Numbered from the stretch's first letter, positions 25,359 to 34,696 are shown. The stretch: 57,845 nucleotides of DNA from Chloroflexota bacterium (GCA_012799995.1 JAAZKE010000007.1:1-57845), one strand, 5' to 3'. The notes: generated from the sequence alone by a model not told the origin. Numbers and translations: made by a program.

Positions 25359-25925
25359 ATGACAGACCCGACACCCTCACCCGCCACTGAATCGATGACA
25401 ATCCTGGAAGCGCTGTTGTTTTCCGCATCCGGACCAGTTCCCTTTGCACAGATTGCCGCAGTGCTGGACATTAAACCAGCCGAGGCAAAGGGATTGGTCG
25501 AGAAGTTGGAAGAAGATCTGCGAACACATGATCGCGGCATCCGCATCCAGACGCATAATGAGAAGGTCCAATTTGTCACTGCTCCTGAAACGGCAGACTT
25601 CGTTGAAAAGTTTCTGGGAATTGAATCTTCGCAGCGATTGACGCGCGCGGCGCAGGAAACGTTGACGATTGTTGCCTACAAACAGCCAGTCTCCCGTCCC
25701 AGTGTCGATGCGGTGCGTGGTGTGAACAGTGATACCGTATTGCGTGGGCTGCTCTCACGTGGATTGATTGAAGAAGTGGCACGAGCGGACACGCCTGGGC
25801 GACCGGTGCTTTACGCCACCACCCGCGAATTCCTCAACCATTTTGGCCTCTCATCGATCGACGAGTTGCCGCCGTTTGAGGAGCTGGTGAAAGAAGAGCC
25901 TGAAAAACGGCTGTTGAAAGACTAA
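25359..25925 (+). CDS. scpB: Segregation and condensation protein B
   Basis: A 188-residue ScpB, the winged-helix kleisin-binding partner of SMC-ScpA. Marks: ILEALLFSASGPVPFAQIAA, an N-terminal winged helix; LTRAAQETLTIVAYKQPVSR and VRGVNSDTVLRGLLSRGLIE, the second winged helix; GRPVLYATTREFLNHFGLSS at the end. scpA is not in the window. Only 47 bases separate it from the divergent secreted gene and there is no ribosome binding site; a GTG at 25347 is an alternative start. The mRNA may be leaderless or start inside this gap. Confidence 0.9.
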   Translation: MTDPTPSPATESMTILEALLFSASGPVPFAQIAAVLDIKPAEAKGLVEKLEEDLRTHDRGIRIQTHNEKVQFVTAPETADFVEKFLGIESSQRLTRAAQETLTIVAYKQPVSRPSVDAVRGVNSDTVLRGLLSRGLIEEVARADTPGRPVLYATTREFLNHFGLSSIDELPPFEELVKEEPEKRLLKD

Positions 25926-25964
25926 GCGAAAAAATCAGCGTCATTACAGACGCGGGGAAAGAAC

Positions 25965-26831
25965 ATGGAAGAAAGAATTCAAAAAATTCTGGCGAGGATG
26001 GGGCACGGTTCCCGCCGTCAGGCTGAAACCCTGATCGCTGATGGCAGGGTATATGTGAATGGTAAACGCGTTGGGCTGGGAGCGAAAGCTGATCCAACCG
26101 TGGACACCATTACCGTCGATGGCGAGCGGTTGGATTATCAGGAACCCGAAAAAATTTACATCGCACTCAATAAACCGCGTTTTGTGCTGAGCGACCGCGC
26201 AGTCAATGATCCGCGAAACAATGTTTTCAAGCTGGTACCGGATTCCGATTCGCTGTTTGTGGTCGGACGACTGGATTTCGAGTCCGAAGGTCTGGTGCTG
26301 CTGACCAACGATGGCGAGCTTGCCAACCGGTTATCGCATCCGCGCTACGAAAAAGAAAAAGAATACAAAGTGCTGGTGGCGAAGAAGCCTGACGAAGAAC
26401 AATTGAATACCTGGCGGCGCGGTGTGGTGTTGGAAAGCGGTGAGAAAACCGCAACCGCAGAAGTCCGTCAAATCCGGTTGCAGGGGGAAGGCGCCTGGCT
26501 GAGCGTAATCATGAAAGAAGGCAAGAAGCGCGAAATCCGCGAAGTGTGCCGCATGATTGGGCTGCCGATTGTCAAATTAATCCGCACCCGCATTGGTACG
26601 CTGACGCTGGGTTCACTCAAGTCCGGTGAATGGGTTGTTTTGAATGATAAACAGGTTGAAGCGCTGCGTGAGCTGGCTTACAGGCGCAAACCGGCACCTT
26701 CCTCAAGAAAGAAAAGTGCTGCAACTATCCAGAAACCGAAGTACATTTCCGCAAAAGTGAATTCTGGTCGCGGTCGAAACGCGCGCGGCGGGGCAAAGTC
26801 CAGTCGCCGACCGGCACGCTCACGCGGTTAA
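25965..26831 (+). CDS. rluB: RluB/RsuA-type rRNA pseudouridine synthase
   Basis: A 288-residue enzyme. S4 RNA-binding domain at residues 1-60 (RIQKILARMGHGSRRQAETL, VYVNGKRV); catalytic domain with Asp104 in GRLDFESEGLVLLTNDG; KKREIREVCRMIGLPIVKLIR near its end. The C-terminal 40 residues are a Lys/Arg/Ser-rich disordered tail, common in this family. It makes a pseudouridine in 23S or 16S rRNA. It follows scpB by 39 bases, a common pairing in bacteria. The 3' end overlaps the converging GT39 gene by four bases. Confidence 0.9.
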   Translation: MEERIQKILARMGHGSRRQAETLIADGRVYVNGKRVGLGAKADPTVDTITVDGERLDYQEPEKIYIALNKPRFVLSDRAVNDPRNNVFKLVPDSDSLFVVGRLDFESEGLVLLTNDGELANRLSHPRYEKEKEYKVLVAKKPDEEQLNTWRRGVVLESGEKTATAEVRQIRLQGEGAWLSVIMKEGKKREIREVCRMIGLPIVKLIRTRIGTLTLGSLKSGEWVVLNDKQVEALRELAYRRKPAPSSRKKSAATIQKPKYISAKVNSGRGRNARGGAKSSRRPARSRG

Positions 26832-28702
26832 GGGGAGTTGACACCGAAAGTCTCTTCGATCACGCGCAGATTGGCGGGGAATCGATAAAAGACTGCATTT
26901 TCACGTTCAAATAAAAGGGTACTGTTTTCCTGAATAAGAAAAGCCATTCCGGGTCCGTAACGATTGACTACTTCCGGAAGTGTGCGCGGTTCCTCAAAAC
27001 CGGCATTCATGGGATTGACGTATACATATACTGTTGAGAAAGGCCGATTGCGGTCAAAAATGATTTTTGGCAACTCGTAACGGTCAGCATAATACCAGGT
27101 GGAGGCATCGTCTTCCGGAGCGACAACCAGCAGCGATTTCAGCGCATTCGGATCGCTGCGCATAATCTCAACAGCCTGTTCATGTGGGCTGACCTCACCC
27201 CTGATCGCGATCGTTCTTGGAATCTGGTAAACCGCTGCAATTAAAACCGGGATCAGGAGAATCCCACGCAAAACCAGATCATTTTTCCAGTTGAATCTGT
27301 TCCACAGCCAATTTAGCACAAAAGTTATCCCGGCGGCACCCCAGATGAATACCAGCGGCCAAAGATAGATCTGCGTTCGCGGCCAGAGGTTGGGGCGCTG
27401 AATCAGCCAGAGCGGAACCAGCCATAGTATTGCAGCGATTTGGATCGGAATGGTGTGCTTTGCCAATGAGCGGTGCAGCAGCAGCGTCAGCAGGTTTCCG
27501 GTCAGAACCAGCCCCCAGACAATCAAAGGAAGTCCTTCCCGAAATGCGTTTAGCCAGTCCTGCATCCGCGACCCGAAGGTAGGCAGAAAGTCCTGCTGCG
27601 GCAGGGGCTTTACGAAAATGTTGTTGGTCAATGCGTTAATACCGGAATTCAGCAGCAATGGCAGATAGCAGAGCAGCGTTAATAACCCGGCGAGAAAAGC
27701 GGAAAAAATCAGAGAGGGCAGAAATCCCCTGTAAGTCGGAGCCTTGCTATTGTGACGACGAACGCTGACCAGCCAAGTCAGGGACATCCACAGAATAAAG
27801 ATCCCGAATGGATAGAGCATCACCGGCAGCGTGAAAAAGCCAACGACGGTTGTAAGCACGACCATTCCCCAGGCAAAACGATTTTGTTGGTTGATCAGGT
27901 AGCTGCCCAACAGCAACAAAGCAATGCAGGCACAGGCAAGAATGGAATAACCGCGTGCGTTGGAGGCATAATCGATCAGGAAGGGGGAGAAAGCGGTCAA
28001 TCCGGCAGCGAGCAGACCGGCGTGTTTGTTGTACAATCGTTTCCCCAGCAAAAAGACCAGCGGAATCAGCAGCCAGCCCGATAAAAAGGCCGGCAGGCGG
28101 ATCAACAGCGGGGTTTTCCCGAACAGGTGATAGATAACAAACACCAGCAGCGTATGGAAAATGTGGTTGTTGGGTAGGTGGTAATCGCTGACAGCATAGC
28201 GAAAACTGCCGCTTGCCCAGGTAACGACAGTGTAAGATTCGTCATGCTCCATCGGACGATTGAGCAACGCAAAACGGACGAGAAAACCGCCAATCAAGAT
28301 CGCAATCAACGAGATCGTTATCCAGCGTGGACTTTCAAAAGCTCTGCCAAGCGCGCTGAAAAAGCTGCCTGCATCGCGCTTGAAGTCGCGCGGGAAGGTT
28401 CTGCAGGCTGAGGCAACATTTCTCAGGAAGGATTCATAAGATTGCGGATAGCGGAATGAGAAGGCTAACAACAGCGCTGCGATCCCCCCAAAAGTGGCAG
28501 CTGCCAAAACCAGCCAGTGGTGCAGCGTGACTGTCAGCATCTCCAGAGATCCGTCAGGAGTCAGCCTGTCGAAGGTCTGCTTCAGACTGTCAAAAGGGGT
28601 CAACAGAATGTACAGGCAAAGCAGTAACAGCAGAATCAGGACGATGCGCAGTCTTTTTAAAGGCTGAAAGTGGGATGATGGCGTTTCTGACATATTAGTC
28701 AT
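26828..28702 (-). CDS. GT39-type membrane glycosyltransferase
   Basis: A 624-residue protein with about a dozen predicted membrane helices. The first large loop after helix three carries the catalytic acidic pair in MEHDESYTVV, typical of PMT/ArnT-like (GT39/GT83) enzymes that use polyprenyl-phosphate sugars. SYHLPNNHIFHTLLV and LAAGLTAFSPFLIDYASNAR are also characteristic. The soluble C-terminal 130 residues (LKSLLVVAPEDDASTWYYAD) would face outside. It probably mannosylates or glycosylates a surface protein or lipid. Acceptor unknown. Confidence 0.83.
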   Translation of the reverse strand: MTNMSETPSSHFQPLKRLRIVLILLLLLCLYILLTPFDSLKQTFDRLTPDGSLEMLTVTLHHWLVLAAATFGGIAALLLAFSFRYPQSYESFLRNVASACRTFPRDFKRDAGSFFSALGRAFESPRWITISLIAILIGGFLVRFALLNRPMEHDESYTVVTWASGSFRYAVSDYHLPNNHIFHTLLVFVIYHLFGKTPLLIRLPAFLSGWLLIPLVFLLGKRLYNKHAGLLAAGLTAFSPFLIDYASNARGYSILACACIALLLLGSYLINQQNRFAWGMVVLTTVVGFFTLPVMLYPFGIFILWMSLTWLVSVRRHNSKAPTYRGFLPSLIFSAFLAGLLTLLCYLPLLLNSGINALTNNIFVKPLPQQDFLPTFGSRMQDWLNAFREGLPLIVWGLVLTGNLLTLLLHRSLAKHTIPIQIAAILWLVPLWLIQRPNLWPRTQIYLWPLVFIWGAAGITFVLNWLWNRFNWKNDLVLRGILLIPVLIAAVYQIPRTIAIRGEVSPHEQAVEIMRSDPNALKSLLVVAPEDDASTWYYADRYELPKIIFDRNRPFSTVYVYVNPMNAGFEEPRTLPEVVNRYGPGMAFLIQENSTLLFERENAVFYRFPANLRVIEETFGVNSP

Positions 28703-28821
28703 AATCTTAACGTATTCTCCCGCTTTTCGAAAATAGCCGGCTGTCTACCCATGCAAACGACACTTTCCGTCAATCCAGTCAGAATAGCGTAAAATTGGAA
28801 TACGAAAGGCTTGGAGTAAAA

Positions 28822-30087
28822 ATGTTTGTTGATGAAACTGAAATTTACGTGCGCTCTGGACGTGGCGGAGATGGTATTGTGCATTTCCACCGTGAAAAAT
28901 ATGTGGCGCGCGGTGGCCCGGATGGCGGCGATGGCGGACGTGGTGGGGATGTCATTCTGAAAGTGGACAAGAAACTCAACACGCTCTCCTCGTTTCAATA
29001 CAAATCGCGCTATGTCGCTGAGGACGGGAAAAAAGGCGGGGTCAATAACATGACCGGTCGCTCCGCTCCCAATAGAATAATTCGCGTTCCGCCTGGAACG
29101 ATCGTTCGTGACAGTGATACTGGCGAGCTGTTGGGAGATTTGGTGGAAGATGGGCAGGAGTTGATGGTTGTGCAGGGTGGGCGTGGTGGTCGCGGCAATA
29201 CCCACTTCGTCAGCGCTTCTCACCAGGTACCGCGCACGGCGGAAAGAGGTGCACCCGCAGAAGAACGCAAGCTGAAGCTGGAACTGAAACTGATCGCGGA
29301 TATCGGCATTGTCGGCGTACCCAACGCCGGTAAATCGAGTTTCCTCGCTTCCGTGACTCGTGCGACGCCCAAGATCGCTGATTACCCGTTTACCACGCTT
29401 GAGCCGAACCTCGGCGTTGCTGAACTGGATATGGATCATGTGCTGGTGTTGGCGGATGTGCCCGGTTTAATTGAGGGCGCACATATGGGAGTTGGTTTGG
29501 GAGATGCTTTCCTGCGTCATATTCAGCGTACCAAAGTGATCCTGCACGTGCTCGATGGCATGGCGGAGGATCCGCTGGCAGATCTGGATCAGATCAACCA
29601 GGAGATGGCGCTGTTTGACGAACGCCTCAGCACCAAACCACAGGTGATTGCCTTCAATAAGATGGACCTGCCGGATGTCGCTGCGAAATGGGAGGTGATC
29701 CGCCCTGAGCTGGAAGAACGCAGCGAGTATGTTTACCCAATTTCTGCGGCGACTGGACAAAATGTTCGTCCGGTGCTGTGGAAGCTGTTTGAGTTACTCC
29801 AGCAGATTCCGGATGAACCGCTGCTCGAAGAGATGCCGGTTTACACACCCAAGGAAGACCCGCGCAAATTTACCATATCGCAGGATGAAGATGGCGATTG
29901 GGTGGTGAGGGGCGTATCCATCGAACGGGCTGCTCATATGACCTTCTGGGAGCACAGCGGCTCTGTGCGCCGCTTCCAGACACTGCTCAAAACGCTGGGG
30001 ATTGAGGATGCGCTGCGGCGCGAGGGCGTGCAGGAAGGCGATACTGTTATGATCGGGGATGATTTCGAGCTGGAGTGGTCTGACTGA
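28822..30087 (+). CDS. obg: Obg family GTPase
   Basis: A 421-residue Obg/CgtA GTPase for late 50S ribosome assembly and stress control. The Gly-rich Obg fold (GRGGDGIVHFHREKYVARGG), G1 GVPNAGKSS, G2/switch FTTLEPNLGV, G3 DVPGLIEGAHMGVGLG, G4 NKMD and a C-terminal OCT domain (FTISQDEDGDWVVRGVSIER) are all present. The ATG at 28822 follows GGAG; an earlier in-frame TTG at 28795 is rejected. It overlaps nadD by one base. Confidence 0.96.
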   Translation: MFVDETEIYVRSGRGGDGIVHFHREKYVARGGPDGGDGGRGGDVILKVDKKLNTLSSFQYKSRYVAEDGKKGGVNNMTGRSAPNRIIRVPPGTIVRDSDTGELLGDLVEDGQELMVVQGGRGGRGNTHFVSASHQVPRTAERGAPAEERKLKLELKLIADIGIVGVPNAGKSSFLASVTRATPKIADYPFTTLEPNLGVAELDMDHVLVLADVPGLIEGAHMGVGLGDAFLRHIQRTKVILHVLDGMAEDPLADLDQINQEMALFDERLSTKPQVIAFNKMDLPDVAAKWEVIRPELEERSEYVYPISAATGQNVRPVLWKLFELLQQIPDEPLLEEMPVYTPKEDPRKFTISQDEDGDWVVRGVSIERAAHMTFWEHSGSVRRFQTLLKTLGIEDALRREGVQEGDTVMIGDDFELEWSD

Positions 30088-30686
30088 TGCAGCGGCTGGG
30101 GATTTTTGGCGGAACTTTTGACCCGCCCCATCTCGGGCATATGATTCTGGCAGCGGAAGCTGCGGATCAACTGCAGCTGGATAAGGTACTGTGGATGCTG
30201 GCGCCGACCCCGCCGCACAAGCTAAGCAGTCATGTCAGCAGCTTTGCTGACCGGGCGGAGATGGTGCAGACCTGCATCGCTGCCGAGCCAAAATTTGAGC
30301 TCTCGCAGTTGGAAAACGAACGGTCAGGACCGCATTACACCGCGGACACGTTGGCGATTCTGCGTGAACGCTACCCGCAAAGTTGCCTGGTGTTGCTGAT
30401 CGGCGGCGATTCGCTGCAATACCTGCCGGAGTGGCATGAACCGGCAACCGTAATTGCACGGCTGGATGAGCTGGGTGTGATGGCGCGTCCGGGAAACACC
30501 TGTGATTGGGAACTTTTGGATCGCTCATTTCCGGAGCTACGTGCCAAACTACGTATGATTGATGCGCCGTTGCTGGAAATTTCATCCAGCAAAATCCGTG
30601 AGCGCGCAGCGACCGGTCATCATTTCCGCTATTATCTGGACGATGGCGTTTATCAGATTATTAAAAACCGCAGATTCTATCGCTGA
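30087..30686 (+). CDS. nadD: Nicotinate-nucleotide adenylyltransferase
   Basis: A 199-residue nucleotidyltransferase that makes deamido-NAD from nicotinate mononucleotide. The GIFGGTFDPPHLGHMILA motif holds the catalytic HxGH; ISSSKIRERAATG near the C-terminus is the ISSTxIR motif. Coupled to obg by a one-base overlap, as in many bacteria. Confidence 0.95.
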   Translation: MQRLGIFGGTFDPPHLGHMILAAEAADQLQLDKVLWMLAPTPPHKLSSHVSSFADRAEMVQTCIAAEPKFELSQLENERSGPHYTADTLAILRERYPQSCLVLLIGGDSLQYLPEWHEPATVIARLDELGVMARPGNTCDWELLDRSFPELRAKLRMIDAPLLEISSSKIRERAATGHHFRYYLDDGVYQIIKNRRFYR

Positions 30687-30695
30687 AATTGTGAA

Positions 30696-30893
30696 GGGGC
30701 GACAATGCGCGTCGCCAGTCGGGCGTCAGCCCGAAATCCTGTTGATTGATTTAGGTATGTTTCCTGATAGAATCCCTGTTTTGTCCGGGGATGAACGGGC
30801 GACGCTCGGTCTTTCAGACCGAATAGTCGCCCCTACGGATGACTGACAAATTGGCGATGCTCGATATTCCAGACCGCATTGTCGCCTCTACAG
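30696..30893. repeat. Palindromic interspersed element, copies at 30.7 kb
   Basis: A copy runs from GGGGCGACAATGCGCGTCGC at 30696 to TAGTCGCCCCTAC ending at 30836, so its ends are inverted repeats of each other. It contains the CGGTCTTTCAGACCG hairpin found in the other copies. A shorter degenerate piece (30850-30893, GATGCTCG...GACCGCATTGTCGCC) follows. It fills the gap between nadD and the bactofilin-like operon terminator. Confidence 0.75.
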
Positions 30894-30935
30894 ATGCCTG
30901 GCGAATTGTTGAACCTACTTATAGCCTTAACAAAA

Positions 30936-30962
30936 AACGAGCCTTGAATTTCAAGGCTCGTT
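30936..30962 (-). terminator. Terminator of the sigma/anti-sigma operon
   Basis: A 13-base perfect stem (AACGAGCCTTGAA with its inverse) around one T; on the minus strand TTTTTTG follows. It ends the minus-strand unit that starts at 33414. Confidence 0.9.
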
Positions 30963-30978
30963 CTGTCATCTATTTGGC

Positions 30979-32289
30979 TTAGTTGGTGCCGTCACCTGAA
31001 TTGCCATCGGCGGGCGGCTCATCCTTGTGAATGTCCTGATGCAGCGAATCCAGAAAACTGGAACCGACGCCACGTTTGAGATCATTCTGTGGCTCATCGT
31101 CATCCTTCGGCTGCTCGGGAGCAGGTTCGCTCATCGGGAGGTCGGGTGTTGGTTGAACGGGCTCTTCCTTCTTTTCCACTTCTGTAACCTGACTTTTGAT
31201 CTGCCGATCCATCTCACTGGACTGAGGATTCACCTTTTCCTGAGGAATGTCCGTGCCATAAGGTACCTGCGTGCTACCGCTCAGGGTGTTTTTGATGCTC
31301 GGGTTTTTCTGAACGGTTCCAAGCATGTAGTTTACCGCGACACCCAGACCGACAGTCGTGATGATCAATCCCGGAATCCATCCGATGCAGGGGATCACCT
31401 GCGAAACCAGATTGGACACGAACGCCAGCGTAAAGGTACCGAATGCAGTTGTCAGCGCCGTTGACCAGCTGACTTTCATCGCTTTGGTCAGCCGTTGTCC
31501 AACTTCGCAGCCGATCAGCACCCAGCCGAACAGAAACAGCACGCCCCAGATCAGGAGGACAACCAGCGCCAACGGGATCAGAATGACTGTAATTGTCAGA
31601 AACAAGATGATGATTGGGAAAGCGATCAGCGCCAACAACCCGATTCCAAAGGAGGCCAGCATGTTTATGGGCAGCTGCGTTGCTCCTGCAACCACATGCT
31701 TTTCAAACAGAAGGGTAGTGATGAAAGCGATCAGCGTGAGGACCAGCAGTTTTACGAAGAAGAATACAACAGAGGTTGTGAAGTCAATTACGCGGTCAAA
31801 CCAGGTGCGTGACGATCGGTGATCATGAATGATGATACCCTCATCGTTGATCTCATCTTTGATCTTGTCGATCACATTCAAATTCGGAATCTTAATATCA
31901 TCTTTGTAGACAGAGTCACCGGAAATCATGGCTCCCGGAGAACGGTTGACTTTTCCTCCAATGATGGAAAAATCTCCGCTGATCTTCGAACTTTCCTTAA
32001 GGTTTACATTCCCGCCAAAAACAACCAGCGATCCTTTGATCTCCCCGGCGATGTCTGCGTTTCCACCGAATATTGCCACATCTCCCTTGACCGTGGCGTT
32101 GTTGTTGATTATTACATTCCCGCCCAGCACCAGCAGGTCGCCATTCAGTTTTTCCCCTGAATACAGGGTGTAATTGGAACCGAATACGACTTTATTGTCC
32201 TTTGCAGTTACCGGCGTACCAATGGCCAGCACGAATAAAAACACGACCAATAGAACAGAGAAGCTTCTTAAAAGCTTTTGTTTATTCAT
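30979..32289 (-). CDS. Membrane protein with bactofilin-like polymer-forming N-terminus
   Basis: A 436-residue protein: signal sequence (1-29), then a bactofilin-like right-handed beta-helix (about 35-130) built from short repeats such as GDLLVLGGNVII, GDVAIFGGNADI, GSLVVFGGNVNL and GDFSIIGGKV. Next are about five membrane helices (about 165-330) and a Pro/Glu-rich tail with charged ends. Polymer-forming repeats outside plus membrane helices suggest a surface scaffold or a sensor of envelope state. It overlaps the anti-sigma gene by 8 bases, so it is probably part of the same stress circuit. Proteins of this layout are annotated only as polymer-forming. Confidence 0.78.
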   Translation of the reverse strand: MNKQKLLRSFSVLLVVFLFVLAIGTPVTAKDNKVVFGSNYTLYSGEKLNGDLLVLGGNVIINNNATVKGDVAIFGGNADIAGEIKGSLVVFGGNVNLKESSKISGDFSIIGGKVNRSPGAMISGDSVYKDDIKIPNLNVIDKIKDEINDEGIIIHDHRSSRTWFDRVIDFTTSVVFFFVKLLVLTLIAFITTLLFEKHVVAGATQLPINMLASFGIGLLALIAFPIIILFLTITVILIPLALVVLLIWGVLFLFGWVLIGCEVGQRLTKAMKVSWSTALTTAFGTFTLAFVSNLVSQVIPCIGWIPGLIITTVGLGVAVNYMLGTVQKNPSIKNTLSGSTQVPYGTDIPQEKVNPQSSEMDRQIKSQVTEVEKKEEPVQPTPDLPMSEPAPEQPKDDDEPQNDLKRGVGSSFLDSLHQDIHKDEPPADGNSGDGTN

Positions 32290-32815
32290 TTTTTTGCACT
32301 CCTTGTCGAATCCCTACGGACTTTTTCATAAAAAGCAGTCCAGCGAAGGCTATTGTCAAACTCAGGCTGACAGCTCCCACGCCAACAATCAGCAGTGGGG
32401 TTCTGATAATCGAAGCAAGCGTCCGAACCTGGATTCCAATCCCCGTCAGAGAAGACATCAGCGTTGAAAAAACGCTCACAAGCATCATAAGGTTTTTTGG
32501 AGAAGCCAACAAAGCGATCGAAAAAGCACAGGCGACGGTCAAAAGGACTATTGCGCCAAAAAAGAACCTGCGCGCGTTTTTCTCCCTTTCCTCGATCATT
32601 TTCTGTTCGAAAAAACTGTCCCAGCGGTCGACGAATCCGGCAACGGGTTGCTTCGGAACCGGACAGCATAACAGCGCTGCCCCCCTTTCCCAACCTTCCC
32701 GGAGCGCACTGCAGGACGCGCAGCTTTCCAGATGCTGCTCCAGCGCGATCTGCTCTGCGTCTGTCAGCGCTTCCTCGCTGAAAATCAGTTTTTCGTAATA
32801 TTGATGCTCGTTCAT
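32282..32815 (-). CDS. Zinc-type anti-sigma factor with membrane helices
   Basis: A 177-residue protein. The N-terminus has the anti-sigma zinc motif His28-x3-Cys32-x2-Cys35 (LEQHLESCASCSAL) that holds an ECF sigma factor. Two or three membrane helices follow (about 85-105, 113-130, 138-165). It would keep the sigma factor inactive until an envelope signal arrives. Overlaps: 4 bases with the sigma gene upstream and 8 bases with the bactofilin-like gene downstream. Confidence 0.85.
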   Translation of the reverse strand: MNEHQYYEKLIFSEEALTDAEQIALEQHLESCASCSALREGWERGAALLCCPVPKQPVAGFVDRWDSFFEQKMIEEREKNARRFFFGAIVLLTVACAFSIALLASPKNLMMLVSVFSTLMSSLTGIGIQVRTLASIIRTPLLIVGVGAVSLSLTIAFAGLLFMKKSVGIRQGVQKNE

Positions 32816-33414
32816 AACGTCTTCTCCAATTCGGCTGCCTTTTGCCTGCTGATCACATCAGCCAGTTGCCGGCGTGCACGGAATAAGCGGCTCTTTACCG
32901 CGCTTTCGCTCAGTGACATGGCTGCGGCAATTTCTTTGTCTGATAATTCGTCCCAGTACCTCATCACGATCATCGCGCGATCTATATCCGATAAGGACTG
33001 GAGGTAAAGCTGAATTTCCCGTTCCCTTTCATTGGCAGCCATTTCCTGCTTGGGACCCGGGATTGAATCCGGAATAATTTCTTCCATTGTCTCGTCGATT
33101 TCCACCTGGAACACCTGCTTTTTCCTTTTAAGGTCGATGCAGTGGTGGGCTGCAATCGAAAGGATCCAGGTGCCAAAAGGACGATTAATGTCATACTTGA
33201 CTAAATTTGTCCATGTTTTCCAAAAAGTCTCTTGAGCCGCATCCTCCGCTTCCCCTTCATTCATCAGCATCCGATAGCACATGTTGTAAACCGGTGTCTG
33301 GAAAGCCTCCACGATCTGCCGAAATGCGGATTCATCGCGCTGAATTGCTCGTTGGATCGTGTCGGTGCTGATGTCTCGGTTCAATTTGATTTCTCCATCC
33401 GTTTCTAAAACCAT
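32812..33414 (-). CDS. ECF-type RNA polymerase sigma factor
   Basis: A 200-residue sigma-70 family factor. Region 2 is at about 35-100 (FQTPVYNMCYRMLMNEGEAE, DAAQETFWKTWTNLVKY); region 4 at about 135-190 (LYLQSLSDIDRAMIVMRYWDELSDKEIAAAMSLSESAVKSRLFRAR split over the helix-turn-helix). It heads the three-gene unit with its anti-sigma factor. No second copy of a matching -35/-10 could be identified, so autoregulation is likely but not shown. Confidence 0.92.
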   Translation of the reverse strand: MVLETDGEIKLNRDISTDTIQRAIQRDESAFRQIVEAFQTPVYNMCYRMLMNEGEAEDAAQETFWKTWTNLVKYDINRPFGTWILSIAAHHCIDLKRKKQVFQVEIDETMEEIIPDSIPGPKQEMAANEREREIQLYLQSLSDIDRAMIVMRYWDELSDKEIAAAMSLSESAVKSRLFRARRQLADVISRQKAAELEKTL

Positions 33415-33544
33415 ATACGGAAAGCTGCCGATTCGGTTGCAATCGGAGGCGGCTGTTTATTTGCCTGATTAATTATAGGAGTGATTGGGAAGAAAATGAT
33501 GCAGGCGGGAATTTTAAAAATAAGGAGTCGATTAAAGAAAAAAA

Positions 33545-33569
33545 GCGCACGGACAAATTGGCCGTGCGC
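33545..33569 (-). terminator. Terminator of selD
   Basis: GCGCACGG (33545-33552) pairs with CCGTGCGC (33562-33569); on the minus strand a CTTTTTTTC run follows. Confidence 0.88.
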
Positions 33570-33579
33570 CTGATATGCG

Positions 33580-34632
33580 TTAGACGATTTCGATTCCGGG
33601 TTCGTCTTTGGTCTTGCCGATCACCCAGGCAGCCTGTCCAGCAGCTTCTGCACCTTTCAGGAAAGTATCCAGTTCCGACTCGCTGAGCGCGAGCAACAGT
33701 CCACCGCTGGTTTGCGGATCGTATAACATCATCTGTTCAAGTTCACTGATGCTGTCTTTGAAAGTAACGTTTTTGGCGTAATATTTCAGGTTTTCAACTG
33801 CCCCAGCTGGGAACAGCCCCTGTTCCATGTATTGGCGATAATGAGGCAGGAACGGTATTGCGTCCCATTGATAACGGATTCCAACGCGATTGTCACGTAC
33901 CATCTCAGAGCTATGTCCCAGCAGACTGAATCCGGTGATATCGGTTCCGCAATTTCCACCGGCGGCTACCGCCAGCTCCGAAGCCTTGAGATTGAGTGTT
34001 TTCATCCATTTGGTCAGTTCCGCAAAGTCCTCTGGAGCTGCCAGGCTGGCTTTGTTGGCGGTTGAAATCAACCCAAACCCAAGTGGTTTCGTTAATACAA
34101 GGGTATCTCCAGCTTCGATGCGGCTTTTATAAAGAATTTTATCGGGATGAACCATACCGACTACTGCCAGACCATATTTTGGTTCCTGATCGCGAACGGT
34201 GTGACCGCCGACGATCGGACAGCCGGCTTCTTTCGCCTTTTCAGCGCCGCCTCGGAAGATGTCAGAGATCACTTCGGGCGGCAGATTGGTGGGCATGGCG
34301 GTAATGTTGAGCGCCATGATCGGTTTTCCACCCATCGCGAACACATCCGACAGGCTGTTGGCTGCTGCGATGGCGCCATAATCATAGGCGTCATCGACGA
34401 TGGGAGGGAAGAAATCCGTGGTGAATACCAGCGCCTGTTCATCGTTGAGCTTGTAAACGGCAGCGTCATCCGCCTCCTCCAGCCCCACCAGTAACTCAGG
34501 AAAAGAGGCCTGATTAAACAGGTTACCAAAGGGGTTAATTACGTCGGTGAGCACTTCTGCCCGCAATTTTGCTGCACATCCGGCACAAAATGCCAATTCA
34601 GTTAGTTTAATGGGTGCATTTTTTTCTGTCAT
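33580..34632 (-). CDS. selD: Selenide, water dikinase
   Basis: A 350-residue SelD that makes selenophosphate from selenide and ATP. Catalytic Cys19 and Lys22 lie in FCAGCAAK; there is no Sec codon in this loop. Further marks are VFTTDFFPPIVDDAYDYGAIAAANSLSDVFAMGG (nucleotide binding, split here only in name) and GGHTVRDQEPKYGLAVVG. No selA or selB is in the window. Its neighbours, yedE, tusA-like, csd, DUF3343, yqeC and yqeB, are those of selenium-dependent molybdenum hydroxylases, so the selenophosphate may serve a labile cofactor rather than selenocysteine. It diverges from yedE across a palindrome-bearing gap. Confidence 0.93.
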   Translation of the reverse strand: MTEKNAPIKLTELAFCAGCAAKLRAEVLTDVINPFGNLFNQASFPELLVGLEEADDAAVYKLNDEQALVFTTDFFPPIVDDAYDYGAIAAANSLSDVFAMGGKPIMALNITAMPTNLPPEVISDIFRGGAEKAKEAGCPIVGGHTVRDQEPKYGLAVVGMVHPDKILYKSRIEAGDTLVLTKPLGFGLISTANKASLAAPEDFAELTKWMKTLNLKASELAVAAGGNCGTDITGFSLLGHSSEMVRDNRVGIRYQWDAIPFLPHYRQYMEQGLFPAGAVENLKYYAKNVTFKDSISELEQMMLYDPQTSGGLLLALSESELDTFLKGAEAAGQAAWVIGKTKDEPGIEIV

Positions 34633-34679
34633 TCGATTGCTCCTGCTGATTCATAAAAATTAGCGATAAAATTAATAAA

Positions 34680-34696
34680 TATTCAAACATTGAATA
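34680..34696. promoter_or_regulatory. Palindromic operator between selD and yedE
   Basis: TATTCAA (34680-34686), ACA, TTGAATA (34690-34696): a perfect inverted repeat in the middle of the divergent gap. Its right arm is also the -35 of the yedE promoter, so a bound protein would block yedE and possibly selD. The regulator is unknown. Confidence 0.6.

Noticed and set aside
28699..29439. Minus-strand 246-codon frame inside obg
   Set aside because: Complete shadow of a certain Obg gene; low-quality protein composition.
34560..34590. Selenocysteine codon in the SelD active site
   Set aside because: The catalytic position reads Cys (FCAGCAAK); no in-frame TGA.
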